Of a DNA stretch of 64,000 bases, positions 7,558-16,450 are shown piece by piece. The stretch's first letter is position 1. Each line of letters starts with the position of its first letter. A program made the translations under genes and the position numbers. This DNA is from Streptomyces sp. NBC_00178 (lineage in GTDB: Bacteria > Actinomycetota > Actinomycetes > Streptomycetales > Streptomycetaceae), in NCBI RefSeq assembly GCF_036206005.1, contig NZ_CP108143.1:5299501-5363500 (forward strand), written 5' to 3'. Below the pieces are notes generated by a model. That model was given only the letters and a program-made list of their open reading frames with translations, did no database searches and was not told the origin of the DNA.

Positions 7558-8976
7558 GTGACCAGCACACCGCGCGGACCGGAGTCCGGAGCCCGGGATG
7601 CCCACCCGGAGCATCTCGGCCATGTCATCTTCATCACGGCGGCCGCGGCGATGGGCGGCTTCCTCTTCGGCTACGACAGTTCCGTCATCAACGGTGCGGT
7701 CGAAGCCATCCGTGACCGTTACGACATCGGGTCGGGCACGCTCGCGCAGGTCATCGCCATCGCCCTGATCGGCTGTGCGATCGGCGCGGCCACCGCGGGA
7801 CGCATCGCCGACCGCATCGGCCGTATCCGCTGCATGCAGATCTCCTCGGTGCTGTTCACCATCAGCGCCATCGGGTCGGCGCTGCCGTTCGCCCTCTGGG
7901 ACCTCGCCATGTGGCGGATCATCGGCGGCTTCGCGATCGGCATGGCCTCGGTCATCGGCCCGGCCTACATCGCAGAGGTCTCGCCGCCCGCCTACCGCGG
8001 CCGCCTCGGCTCCTTCCAGCAGGCAGCCATCGTCATCGGCATCGCCATCTCGCAGCTGGTCAACTACGGCATCCTGCAGATGGCCGACGGCGACCAGCGG
8101 GGCGATCTCGCCGGCTTCGAGGCCTGGCAGTGGATGCTCGGTGTGATGGTCCTCCCCGCGATCCTCTACGGGCTGCTGTCCTTCGCCATCCCCGAATCTC
8201 CGCGCTTCCTGATCTCCGTCGGCAAGAGGGACCGGGCGCGGAAGATCCTCGAAGAGGTCGAGGGCAAGAACGTCGACCTCGACGCACGGGTGAACGAGAT
8301 CGAGACGGCCATGCGCCGCGAACACAAGTCCAAGTTCAGCGACCTGCTCGGAAGCCGCTTCGGCTTCCTCCCGATCGTGTGGGTCGGTATCGGCCTCTCG
8401 GTCTTCCAGCAGCTCGTCGGCATCAACGTCGCCTTCTACTACTCGGCGACCCTGTGGCAGTCCGTCGGCATCGACCCGACCGACTCCTTCTTCTATTCGT
8501 TCACGACGTCGATCGTCAACATCATCGGCACCGTGATCGCCATGGTCCTGGTGGACCGGGTCGGCCGCAGGCCGCTCGCTCTCGTCGGCTCCATGGGAAT
8601 GGCCGTCGCCCTGGCGTTCGAGGCGTGGGCCTTCTCCGCGGATCTGGTCGACGGCAAACTGCCCACCACCGAGGGCACCGTCGCCCTCGTCGCGGCCCAC
8701 GTCTTCGTACTCTTCTTCGCGCTCTCCTGGGGTGTCGTGGTCTGGGTCTTCCTCGGGGAGATGTTCCCGAACCGGATCCGGGCCGCTGCCCTCGGCGTCG
8801 CCGCGTCCGCGCAGTGGATCGCCAACTGGGCGATCACCGCGAGCTTCCCGAGCCTGGCCGACTGGAACCTCTCGGCCACCTACATCATCTACACCTGCTT
8901 CGCCGTTCTCTCGATCCCCTTCGTGCTCCTGTTCGTGAAGGAGACCAAGGGCAAGACGCTGGAGGAGATGGGCTGA
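7558..8976 (+). CDS. glcP: Sugar/H+ symporter of the MFS, probably the glucose permease GlcP
   Basis: This 472-residue protein has twelve predicted membrane helices and sugar-porter signatures: GGFLFGYDSSVINGA in helix 1, RIADRIGRIR in the 2-3 loop, PESPRFL before the central loop, QQLVGINVAFYYS in helix 7, VDRVGRRPLAL in the 8-9 loop, and PETKG-like VKETKGKTLEEM at the end. The family imports hexoses with protons. Its position right after smc equals that of glcP1 in S. coelicolor as I remember it, the main glucose uptake gene. The start is GTG 7558, chosen because CAGGAG lies at 7547-7552. Repeated elements upstream suggest specific regulation. Confidence 0.9.
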   Translation: MTSTPRGPESGARDAHPEHLGHVIFITAAAAMGGFLFGYDSSVINGAVEAIRDRYDIGSGTLAQVIAIALIGCAIGAATAGRIADRIGRIRCMQISSVLFTISAIGSALPFALWDLAMWRIIGGFAIGMASVIGPAYIAEVSPPAYRGRLGSFQQAAIVIGIAISQLVNYGILQMADGDQRGDLAGFEAWQWMLGVMVLPAILYGLLSFAIPESPRFLISVGKRDRARKILEEVEGKNVDLDARVNEIETAMRREHKSKFSDLLGSRFGFLPIVWVGIGLSVFQQLVGINVAFYYSATLWQSVGIDPTDSFFYSFTTSIVNIIGTVIAMVLVDRVGRRPLALVGSMGMAVALAFEAWAFSADLVDGKLPTTEGTVALVAAHVFVLFFALSWGVVVWVFLGEMFPNRIRAAALGVAASAQWIANWAITASFPSLADWNLSATYIIYTCFAVLSIPFVLLFVKETKGKTLEEMG

Positions 8977-9074
8977 TCCCCCGCGCCCCGCTCCTCGAAT
9001 CCGCCGCCCCGGGTCCGGCCCCCGTGCCGCCCGGGGCGGCGTCGCGCGCGGGCGCGGTGCGGCGCGGGGTGGTG

Positions 9075-10466
9075 TCAGAAGACGGCGGGCCGGACCCCGG
9101 TGGTGTCGACGGGGCGCGGCAGGGCCGCGTAGACCCCCGCCGAGACCAGCACCGTCGCCGCCCAGCCCAGACCGCTCCGCCCCACCCAGGTGGAGGCGAG
9201 CGGGCCGCTGAACCACTCGACGTCGGTGAACAGCAGCCCCGTCACGAGGGCGAGGGCCCAGGCCCCCACAGCCGGCCGGCTGAACCCCCCGGCGTACCAG
9301 TAACCACTGCCGGGCGCGGTGTCCATGAGCGCCGCCGGGTCGTACGTGCGCCCGCGGAGCGCGTCCACGCCGAAGACCCCGATCCAGGCGGAGAACGTCA
9401 CACCGAGCAGGGCCAGGAACGAGAGGAACGTGTCGAGGAAGTTCCTCGCCACGAGCATCAGCAGCCCGCCGAGCAGCAGGCTGATCCCGGCGTTCACGCC
9501 CACGGCCCAGGCCCGGGGAACCGCGAACCCGAGCGTCTGCGCGGTGAAGCCGGCGGAGTACATGGACATCGCGTTGATCAGCACCATGCCGAGCACGGCG
9601 ACCAGGAGATAGGGCACGGAGACCCACTTCGGCAGCAGCTCGCCGATGAAGGAGACCGGATTCCTCGTGGCCGCCAGGCCGGGGGAGCTCACGGCCATCA
9701 CCGCGCCCATCGCCACCATCGGCAGCACGGTGACGAGCGCGCCGCCCACGGTCGCGCAGACCATCCCGGGGCCCGACGCGGACCGCGGCAGGTAGCGCGC
9801 GAAGTCGGGGGCGGACGGGACCCAGCTGATCCCCCCGGCCGCCAGGGTCCCGATCCCCGCGATCAGCAGGGCCGCCGGGCCCGGCGGCCGGTCGAGGACG
9901 GACCGCCAGGGGGCCGAGACGGCGAGGTGGCCCAGGACGAGCAGGCTCGCGCCGCCGAACAGCCAGGCGGAGGCCCGGGAGCAGAGCCGAAGGGCCCGGA
10001 AACCGAGGCCGGAGACCAGGAAGCCCGCGCCCACGAAGGCCGTCAGGGTCAGCAGGATCAGCGTGTGGCTCCTGCGCAGACCGAACAGCAGGTCGAGCAC
10101 GGCCAGCAGCGCGTAGGAGCCCGTGACCGCGTTGACGGTCTCCCACCCCCAGCGGGCCACCCACAGGACGGAGCCCGGGAGGAGGTTGCCGCGCTGCCCG
10201 AACACCGCCCGGGACAGCGCCATGCCGGGTGCGCCGCCGCGCTTGCCCGTGATCGACACGAGGCCGACGAGCCCGAAGGACAGCAGGGGTGCGGTGAATC
10301 CCACCACAAGCACCTGCCACAGGTTCAGCCCGTTGAAGACGGTGAGCCCGGCGCCGACGATCAGCAGCAGCACCGTCAGGTTCGCCGTCACCCACGTGGG
10401 GAACAGGGCGCGGACCCGCCCGGTGCGCTCGGAGTCGGGGACGGGATCCAGGCCGCGGTTCTCCAC
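9075..10466 (-). CDS. NCS1-family purine/cytosine permease
   Basis: This 463-residue integral membrane protein has about twelve hydrophobic helices. Hallmarks of the NCS1 family are the early segment with GVLVS-like TVLLLIVGAGLTVFNGLNLWQ, the loop SITGKRGGAPGMALSRAVFGQRGN, and WVPSAPDFARYLPRSAS in the middle, close to CodB-type transporters. It would bring cytosine, purines or related bases into the cell by cation symport. The exact substrate cannot be read from the sequence. It is transcribed away from ftsY, with a 110-base region between the two starts. The start codon is GTG. Confidence 0.85.
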   Translation of the reverse strand: MENRGLDPVPDSERTGRVRALFPTWVTANLTVLLLIVGAGLTVFNGLNLWQVLVVGFTAPLLSFGLVGLVSITGKRGGAPGMALSRAVFGQRGNLLPGSVLWVARWGWETVNAVTGSYALLAVLDLLFGLRRSHTLILLTLTAFVGAGFLVSGLGFRALRLCSRASAWLFGGASLLVLGHLAVSAPWRSVLDRPPGPAALLIAGIGTLAAGGISWVPSAPDFARYLPRSASGPGMVCATVGGALVTVLPMVAMGAVMAVSSPGLAATRNPVSFIGELLPKWVSVPYLLVAVLGMVLINAMSMYSAGFTAQTLGFAVPRAWAVGVNAGISLLLGGLLMLVARNFLDTFLSFLALLGVTFSAWIGVFGVDALRGRTYDPAALMDTAPGSGYWYAGGFSRPAVGAWALALVTGLLFTDVEWFSGPLASTWVGRSGLGWAATVLVSAGVYAALPRPVDTTGVRPAVF

Positions 10467-10561
10467 GGGCAGCAGCGTACCTTTACCCCCAAAAGTGGCA
10501 TACCGCCCCGGCGGTCTCCGCTGCCGCCGTCCGGAACCGTGCCCGGGCCACAGCCGTGGCC

Positions 10562-10567
10562 GATACT
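10562..10567 (+). promoter_or_regulatory. Possible -10 element of ftsY (leaderless layout)
   Basis: GATACT lies 9 bases before the ATG at 10577. The gap has no clear Shine-Dalgarno, so the transcript may start at the initiation codon. The -35 region is weak. Confidence 0.35.
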
Positions 10568-10576
10568 GGACACGTT

Positions 10577-11782
10577 ATGGACATCGTCATCCTTGCTGTA
10601 GTCATCGCCCTGGTCGCGGTCGGCCTGATCAGCGGGCTCGTGGTCAGCAGCCGCAAGAAGAAGCAGCTGCCGCCCTCGGCACCGTCGAGCACGCCGACCA
10701 TCACTCCTCCCGCCGAGCCCCATGTCGGCGAGGAAGCCGAGACGTCGCGCGACGAAGCGCGGCGCACCATCGAGGAGGTCGGTCTCCCCGGCACCGGGAC
10801 TCCCGTCGAGGACACCCCGGTGGTCCTCGAGCCGGAGATCCCCGCGCTCGAAGTACCCGAGCCCACCGCGGGCCGCCTGGTCCGTCTGCGCACCCGGCTC
10901 GCCCGTTCGCAGAACTCCCTGGGCAAGGGGCTGCTCACGCTCCTGTCCCGCGACAACCTCGACGAGGACACCTGGGAGGAGATCGAGGACACCCTCCTCA
11001 CCGCCGACGTCGGCGTGGCGCCCACCCACGAACTCGTGGAGCGCCTCCGTGAGCGCGTCCGCGTCCTCGGCACCCGTACGCCCGACGAGCTGCGCGCACT
11101 GCTGCGTGAGGAGCTCATCACCCTGCTCGGTCCCGGTCTCGACCGTGAGGTCAAGACGGAGGGCGGCGAGGAGACCCCCGGCGTCGTCATGGTCGTCGGC
11201 GTCAACGGCACCGGCAAGACGACCACGACGGGCAAGCTCGCCCGCGTGCTCGTCGCGGACGGCCGCAGCGTCGTCCTCGGCGCCGCGGACACCTTCCGCG
11301 CCGCCGCGGCCGACCAGCTCCAGACCTGGGGCGAGCGCGTCGGCGCCCGTACGGTGCGCGGTCCCGAGGGCGGCGACCCCGCGTCGATCGCCTTCGACGC
11401 GGTGAAGGAAGGTATCGCCGAGGGCGCCGACGTGGTGCTCATCGACACCGCGGGCAGGCTCCACACCAAGACCGGCCTGATGGACGAGCTCGGCAAGGTC
11501 AAGCGCGTCGTGGAGAAGCACGGTCCGCTCGACGAGATCCTGCTCGTCCTGGACGCCACCACCGGACAGAACGGCCTGGTGCAGGCGCGCGTGTTCGCCG
11601 AGGTCGTCGACATCTCCGGCATCGTCCTCACCAAGCTGGACGGCACCGCGAAGGGCGGCATCGTCATCGCCGTGCAGCGCGAGCTGGGGGTCCCGGTGAA
11701 GCTCATCGGTCTCGGAGAGGGCCCGGACGACCTGGCCCCGTTCGAGCCGGGCGCCTTCGTGGACGCGCTGATCGGCGACTGA
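10577..11782 (+). CDS. ftsY: Signal recognition particle receptor FtsY
   Basis: This 401-residue SRP GTPase docks ribosome-SRP complexes at the membrane. One N-terminal transmembrane helix (about residues 2-20) and an acidic Glu/Pro-rich linker precede the helical N domain (about 100-190). The G domain follows: P-loop GVNGTGKTTTT near 207, DTFRAAAADQL, DTAGRLHTK near 288, and TKLDGTAKGG near 351. The ATG at 10577 is preferred over an in-frame GTG at 10556 because it starts directly with the hydrophobic helix. Ffh, its partner, is encoded 8 kb downstream. Confidence 0.96.
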   Translation: MDIVILAVVIALVAVGLISGLVVSSRKKKQLPPSAPSSTPTITPPAEPHVGEEAETSRDEARRTIEEVGLPGTGTPVEDTPVVLEPEIPALEVPEPTAGRLVRLRTRLARSQNSLGKGLLTLLSRDNLDEDTWEEIEDTLLTADVGVAPTHELVERLRERVRVLGTRTPDELRALLREELITLLGPGLDREVKTEGGEETPGVVMVVGVNGTGKTTTTGKLARVLVADGRSVVLGAADTFRAAAADQLQTWGERVGARTVRGPEGGDPASIAFDAVKEGIAEGADVVLIDTAGRLHTKTGLMDELGKVKRVVEKHGPLDEILLVLDATTGQNGLVQARVFAEVVDISGIVLTKLDGTAKGGIVIAVQRELGVPVKLIGLGEGPDDLAPFEPGAFVDALIGD

Positions 11783-11801
11783 CCGAGGCGCGACGCGTGT
11801 G

Positions 11802-11838
11802 CGAAGGGCGGTGGACCCGAGGGGTTCACCGCCCTTCG
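11802..11838. terminator. Bidirectional terminator between ftsY and the primpol-like gene
   Basis: CGAAGGGCGGTG (11802-11813) pairs perfectly with CACCGCCCTTCG (11827-11838). The hairpin lies between two convergent genes. It lacks a long T-tract, as is common in Streptomyces. Confidence 0.75.
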
Positions 11839-11842
11839 GCGT

Positions 11843-12493
11843 TCACCACCGGTGGCATATGTAGGCGAGGGTGCCGAGCAGCAGCCTGGCCTGCGGGGGA
11901 GCGACGGCCGTCCCGGGCGCCGGCGGCCGCAGCCAGCGGACGGGGCCGAGGCCGCCGAGGTCCGAGGGCGGCGCCGTGATGTACGTGCCCGGCCCGAGCG
12001 CCCTCATGTCCAGGTCCGCGTCGTCCCAGCCCATCCGGTAGAGCAGCCCGGGCAGCCCGGCGGCGGCTCCCGGGGCGACGAAGAACTGCGCGCGTCCCGT
12101 CGGGGTGACCGTCACCGGTCCCAGGGGGAGTCCCATGCGCTCCATCCGGACCAGCGCGCGCCGGCCGGCGGCCTCGGGGGCGTCGAGCACGTCGAAGGTC
12201 CGGCCGACGGGGAGCAGCACCGACGCGCCCGGCACCTCGGACCAGGCGTCCGCGGCCATGCCGAGGGTGGCGCCGGGCGGAACCTCCGGGGCGAAGCCCA
12301 GCGGGTGGGCGCCGGGGGCCGCGCACCCGGGGTCGCCGCACGAGCAGACCCCTCCGGCCGCCCGCGCGCCGGGCGTCACGGCCCAGCCCCACAGACCCGT
12401 GTACTCGGCCACCGCCGTCGCCCCGCCCGCACGGCCGCGCCGCCGCGCGCCGCCCTGGCGCATCTCCCGGATGCCGCCGATCGTGAAGCCCAT
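11843..12493 (-). CDS. Bifunctional DNA primase/polymerase-like (prim-pol) domain protein
   Basis: This 216-residue protein resembles the N-terminal prim-pol domain found in plasmid and chromosomal primases. Markers are GWAVTPGARAAGGVCSCGDPGCAAPGAHPLGF near residues 35-65, with a compact Cys cluster, and the acidic FDVLDAPEAAGRRAL near 100. A later segment TPTGRAQFFVAPGA continues the fold, and THITAPPS-like GTYITAPPS follows. It stands alone without a helicase or primase C-terminal domain. Genes of this type next to ftsY/nsdA are, from memory, conserved in Streptomyces. Whether it is catalytic is unknown. Confidence 0.8.
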   Translation of the reverse strand: MGFTIGGIREMRQGGARRRGRAGGATAVAEYTGLWGWAVTPGARAAGGVCSCGDPGCAAPGAHPLGFAPEVPPGATLGMAADAWSEVPGASVLLPVGRTFDVLDAPEAAGRRALVRMERMGLPLGPVTVTPTGRAQFFVAPGAAAGLPGLLYRMGWDDADLDMRALGPGTYITAPPSDLGGLGPVRWLRPPAPGTAVAPPQARLLLGTLAYICHRW

Positions 12494-12916
12494 GCCCCCT
12501 CCAACGGGTCCGACTCACCGGTGGTTACGACCCGGAGTCCCCGAAGGCGTCCACGGCCGCCCGGACCGACGGCGCGCGGGGTGGCGTGCGAGGGGTGCGC
12601 GATGCGGCTCCCGCGCCCCAGAACGCTTCACTCCGCCTGCTGCTGATCGCGGTCTGTCAAGTCAATCGCGGACTGCCCGGCACGGGTTCATCCGAAGGGG
12701 TGGCGAATGGTGGCGTTTCAGCAATCACCCTCGCGGCGACGGTGATCGTAGGATTACCGTCGGTACTCGAACCTGCAATTGCATGTGCGCCTGGGTATGC
12801 CCCAGGCAATCCGATGATCTGTTCGACGGTGCGCAACGCGCGTACAGACGGCACCGAGGCACGGCATTCTGATAGAGGTTCGCGCGACGAGGTTTCAGCG
12901 GGATGGGGGCGTTCCA
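12494..12916. other. Intergenic region between the prim-pol gene and nsdA
   Basis: These 423 bases separate divergent genes. A short AT-richer segment at about 12700-12800 is the likeliest place for the nsdA promoter. I see no gene or strong hairpin. A purine-rich GGGATGGGGG at about 12899-12908 may be the nsdA ribosome binding site. Confidence 0.5.
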
Positions 12917-14392
12917 GTGAGTGGCAGCGGCGCAGGCGAGGCGAATGCCGGGAAGCGCTCCAACGGGCAGTTGGGGTCGTGGTTCGTGCGCAGCGGCTGG
13001 TCGAAGGGGGAACTCGCACGGCAGGTGAACCGCCGGGCACGCCAGATGGGCGCCCACCACATCAGCACCGACACCTCCCGGGTGCGCCGCTGGCTCGACG
13101 GCGAGCAGCCCCGCGAACCGATCCCGCGCATCCTCTCGGAGCTGTTCTCCGAACGCTTCGGCACCGTGGTCGCCGTCGAGGACCTCGGACTGCGCGCCGC
13201 CCACCAGGCACCCTCGGTGGCGGGCGTGGACCTGCCCTGGGCCGGACCGCAGACCGTGGCCCTGCTCAGCGAGTTCTCCCGCAGCGACCTCATGCTCGCC
13301 CGGCGGGGATTCCTCGGCAGCTCCCTCGCCCTGGCCGCCGGACCCACCCTCATCGAACCCATGCAGCGCTGGCTGGTCCCCGTGGCCCCGGCCGCGCAGG
13401 GCGAACCCGAGCGCCAGGCCGCCGCGAGCCGCCCCTCCCGCCTCTCCGGGCCGGAGCTCGACCTGCTGGAGTCCACCACCGCGATGTTCCGCCAGTGGGA
13501 CGCCCAGTGCGGCGGCGGACTGCGCCGCAAGGCCGTCGTCGGCCAGCTGCACGAGGTCACCGACCTGCTGCAGGAGCCCCAGCCCGAGGCCACCTCGAAG
13601 CGGCTGTTCCGCTGCGCCGCCGAACTGGCCGAACTGGCGGGCTGGATGAGCTACGACGTGGGCCTCCAGCCCACCGCGCAGAAGTACTTCGTCCTGGCCC
13701 TCCACGCCTCCAAGGAGGCGGGGGACAAGCCGCTCGGCTCGTACATCCTCTCCAGCATGAGCCGGCAGATGATCCACCTCGGCAGACCCGACGACGCCCT
13801 GGAACTCATCCACCTCGCCCAGTACGGAAGCCGGGAGTGCGCCACGGCCAGGACCCAGGCCATGCTGTATGCGATGGAGGCCCGCGCCTACGCCAACATG
13901 GGCCAGCCGAGCCGGTGCAAGCGGGCCGTCCGGATGGCCGAGGACACCTTCGCCGACGCCCTGCTCGACGACGAGCCCGAGCCCGACTGGATCCGCTTCT
14001 TCTCCGACGCGGAGCTGCACGGCGAGAACGCCCACTCCTACCGTGACCTCGCCTACGTGGCGGGCCGCAGCCCCACCTACGCCTCACTCGCGGAGCCCGT
14101 CATGGCCCGTGCGGTCGATCTCTTCGGCGACGACCCCGAGCACCAGAGGTCCTACGCCCTCAACCTCATCGGCATGGCCACGGTGCATCTCCTCAAGCGC
14201 GAGCCGGAGGAGTCGACCGTGCTGGCCACCCATGCCCTGAAGATCGCCAAGAAGGTCAGATCGGAGCGCGTCAACACCAGGCTCCGCAAGACCGTCGACA
14301 CCGCCGCCAGGGACTTCGGTGACATCCCCGAGGTCGCCCGGCTCACCGACCTGCTCACCGAGCAGCTCCCGGAGACCGCAGAAGCGGTCTGA
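12917..14392 (+). CDS. nsdA: NsdA, negative regulator of differentiation (TPR-containing)
   Basis: This 491-residue cytoplasmic protein begins with a helix-turn-helix-like segment (WFVRSGWSKGELARQVNRRARQ, about 25-46) and DTSRVRRWLDGEQPRE. A conserved middle (SRSDLMLARRGFLGSSLALAAGP) follows. The C-terminal ~300 residues are alpha-helical repeats of TPR type (AYANMGQPSRCKRAVRMAEDTF, GMATVHLLKREPEESTVLATHAL). Its position between the prim-pol gene and amtB is that of nsdA (SCO5582), whose loss in S. coelicolor raises sporulation and antibiotic production. The GTG start follows a GGGATGGGGG stretch. Confidence 0.85.
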   Translation: MSGSGAGEANAGKRSNGQLGSWFVRSGWSKGELARQVNRRARQMGAHHISTDTSRVRRWLDGEQPREPIPRILSELFSERFGTVVAVEDLGLRAAHQAPSVAGVDLPWAGPQTVALLSEFSRSDLMLARRGFLGSSLALAAGPTLIEPMQRWLVPVAPAAQGEPERQAAASRPSRLSGPELDLLESTTAMFRQWDAQCGGGLRRKAVVGQLHEVTDLLQEPQPEATSKRLFRCAAELAELAGWMSYDVGLQPTAQKYFVLALHASKEAGDKPLGSYILSSMSRQMIHLGRPDDALELIHLAQYGSRECATARTQAMLYAMEARAYANMGQPSRCKRAVRMAEDTFADALLDDEPEPDWIRFFSDAELHGENAHSYRDLAYVAGRSPTYASLAEPVMARAVDLFGDDPEHQRSYALNLIGMATVHLLKREPEESTVLATHALKIAKKVRSERVNTRLRKTVDTAARDFGDIPEVARLTDLLTEQLPETAEAV

Positions 14393-14595
14393 CCGGCACC
14401 CGTACCACCGGCCACGACAGCCGCCCCGTACCACCCGGCTCGGCTCCCCCATTGCCAGGTCAGCGGGTCGCTGCCGTGGCCGGTTCACGTCCCGGCGCGT
14501 CGCGCCCGCACCGTATGCGGCGCTGCGGGGATGGTAGGCACCGCACCGGGTCCGGCACCGGTGGTTCATCGGCACGTAACACGTCGGCTCCCTTC

Positions 14596-14611
14596 GTCAC
14601 TGCGGCGAAAC
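14596..14611 (+). promoter_or_regulatory. GlnR box upstream of amtB
   Basis: GTCAC-TGCGGC-GAAAC fits the streptomycete GlnR consensus gTnAC-n6-GaAAC exactly. GlnR activates amtB-glnK-glnD under nitrogen limitation in S. coelicolor, so the same control is expected here. Confidence 0.75.
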
Positions 14612-14647
14612 ATCGTGCGGCATTCGTGGAAACCGCGTTGCGCGAAT

Positions 14648-14663
14648 GTCATGGCGCATAACC
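14648..14663 (+). promoter_or_regulatory. Second, weaker GlnR-like box upstream of amtB
   Basis: GTCAT-GGCGCA-TAACC keeps the 6-base spacing and about seven of ten consensus positions. It lies 52 bases downstream of the first box, start to start, and 68 bases before the amtB ATG. Confidence 0.5.
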
Positions 14664-14730
14664 GGCCCGCACCTTTTCACCGTGGTCCCGCACCCCCGCA
14701 CGAGGCCGCACCGACGACGAGGAGACGCCG

Positions 14731-16083
14731 ATGCCCCCAGGCATCACGACGCTTGCCGCAGACGCCCCCGAGCTGTCTGCCGCCAACACAGGGTTCATGC
14801 TCATCTGCACCGCTCTGGTGATGCTCATGACCCCGGGCCTGGCCTTCTTCTACGGAGGCATGGTCCGCGTCAAGAGCACCCTGAACATGCTGATGATGAG
14901 TTTCATCAGCCTCGGGATCGTCACGATCCTGTGGGTCCTCTACGGATTCAGTCTCGCGTTCGGCACCGACGCCGGCTCCGTCATCGGATGGAGCTCGGAC
15001 TACGTCGGCCTCAGCGGCATCGGGGTCACCGAGCTGTGGGACGGCTACACCATCCCGGTGTACGTCTTCGCGGTCTTCCAGCTGATGTTCGCCGTCCTGA
15101 CCCCCGCCCTCATCAGCGGCGCCCTCGCGGACCGCGTCAAGTTCACGTCCTGGGCCCTGTTCATCACCCTGTGGGTCACGGTGGTCTACTTCCCGGTCGC
15201 CCACTGGGTCTGGGGCGCCGGCGGCTGGCTCTTCGAGCTGGGCGTCATCGACTTCGCCGGTGGTACGGCCGTCCACATCAACGCGGGTGCCGCCGCCCTC
15301 GGCGTCATCCTCGTCATCGGCAAGCGGGTCGGCTTCAAGAAGGACCCGATGCGGCCGCACAGCCTGCCGCTCGTCATGCTCGGCGCGGCCCTCCTGTGGT
15401 TCGGCTGGTTCGGCTTCAACGCCGGCTCGTGGCTCGGCAACGACGACGGCGTCGGTGCCGTCATGTTCGTCAACACCCAGGTCGCCACCGGTGCGGCGGT
15501 GCTCGGCTGGCTCGCCTACGAGAAGGTCCGCCACGGCTCCTTCACCACCCTCGGCGCCGCCTCCGGCGCCGTCGCCGGCCTCGTCGCCATCACCCCCGCG
15601 GGCGGCGCGGTCAGCCCGCTCGGCGCCATCGCGATCGGTGTCATCGCCGGTGTCGTGTGCGCCATGGCGGTCGGCCTGAAGTACAGGTTCGGCTACGACG
15701 ACTCCCTCGACGTCGTCGGCGTCCACCTCGTCGGCGGTGTCCTCGGCTCCCTGCTCATCGGCTTCTTCGCCACCGGCGGAGTGCAGTCCGACGCCAAGGG
15801 CCTCTTCTACGGCGGCGGACTCGACCAGCTCGGCAAGCAGGCCGTCGGCGTCTTCGCGGTCCTCGCGTACTCTCTGGTCGTCTCCGCCGTCCTGGCCCTC
15901 ATCCTCGACAGGACCGTCGGGATGCGCGTCAGCGAGGACGACGAGATCTCCGGCATCGACCAGGTCGAGCACGCCGAGACCGCCTACGACTTCAGCGGGG
16001 CCGGCGGCGGCTCCGCCCCGCGCACCGCGGCATCGGCGCCCGGCAACGGTGCAACCCCGACGAACAAGAAGGTGGACGCATGA
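14731..16083 (+). CDS. amtB: Ammonium transporter AmtB
   Basis: This 450-residue protein has eleven or so membrane helices. It carries the Amt signature DFAGGTAVHINAGAAALGVILVIGKR near residue 172 with the conserved pore His. A second pore His lies in VVGVHLVGGVLGS near residue 330. AFFYGGMVRVKSTLNMLMMS gives the N-terminal Phe-gate region. It conducts ammonium into the cell and is blocked by PII protein. It overlaps glnK by four bases (ATGA), indicating translational coupling, and heads the nitrogen-regulated operon behind GlnR boxes. The C-terminal tail is hydrophilic and Ala/Gly-rich. Confidence 0.97.
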   Translation: MPPGITTLAADAPELSAANTGFMLICTALVMLMTPGLAFFYGGMVRVKSTLNMLMMSFISLGIVTILWVLYGFSLAFGTDAGSVIGWSSDYVGLSGIGVTELWDGYTIPVYVFAVFQLMFAVLTPALISGALADRVKFTSWALFITLWVTVVYFPVAHWVWGAGGWLFELGVIDFAGGTAVHINAGAAALGVILVIGKRVGFKKDPMRPHSLPLVMLGAALLWFGWFGFNAGSWLGNDDGVGAVMFVNTQVATGAAVLGWLAYEKVRHGSFTTLGAASGAVAGLVAITPAGGAVSPLGAIAIGVIAGVVCAMAVGLKYRFGYDDSLDVVGVHLVGGVLGSLLIGFFATGGVQSDAKGLFYGGGLDQLGKQAVGVFAVLAYSLVVSAVLALILDRTVGMRVSEDDEISGIDQVEHAETAYDFSGAGGGSAPRTAASAPGNGATPTNKKVDA

Positions 16084-16418
16084 AGCTCATCACCGCAGTC
16101 GTGAAGCCGCACCGGCTGGACGAGATCAAGGAGGCCCTCCAGGCCTTCGGCGTCCAGGGCCTCACGGTCACGGAGGCCAGCGGCTACGGGCGTCAGCGCG
16201 GCCACACCGAGGTCTACCGGGGCGCCGAGTACACCGTCGACCTCGTCCCCAAGATCCGCATCGAGGTGCTGGTCGAGGACGAGGACGCCGAACAGCTCAT
16301 CGACGTCGTCGTCAAGGCCGCAAGGACGGGCAAGATCGGTGACGGAAAGGTCTGGAGCGTCCCGGTCGAGACCGCCATCCGCGTACGGACGGGCGAACGC
16401 GGCCCGGACGCACTCTGA
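16080..16418 (+). CDS. glnK: PII nitrogen regulatory protein GlnK
   Basis: This 112-residue PII trimer subunit binds 2-oxoglutarate, ATP and ADP and gates AmtB. The T-loop contains GAEYTVDLVPK, placing Tyr51, the residue adenylylated by GlnD in actinomycetes. The C-terminal signature TGKIGDGKVWSVPVETAIRVRTGERG is complete, with its B- and C-loop residues. The ATG overlaps the amtB stop, and glnD follows 32 bases later, so sensor, channel and modifying enzyme are one operon. Confidence 0.97.
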   Translation: MKLITAVVKPHRLDEIKEALQAFGVQGLTVTEASGYGRQRGHTEVYRGAEYTVDLVPKIRIEVLVEDEDAEQLIDVVVKAARTGKIGDGKVWSVPVETAIRVRTGERGPDAL

Positions 16419-16450
16419 CCGACGGTTCCCGTGAACGGAAAGGCAGCCGG

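Larger units (their letters stand above)
14393..14730. other. Regulatory region of the amtB-glnK-glnD operon
   Basis: No gene is seen in these 338 bases. They hold GlnR-type sites at 14596-14611 and 14648-14663, with further half-site matches GTAAC (14576-14580) and GAAAC (14629-14633), the last spaced two 11-base steps from the GAAAC at 14607. Confidence 0.6.

Noticed and set aside
7504..10395. Open frame of over 900 codons on the minus strand across the sugar permease and NCS1 permease
   Set aside because: It is antisense to one and out of frame with the other, both of which have clear family motifs.
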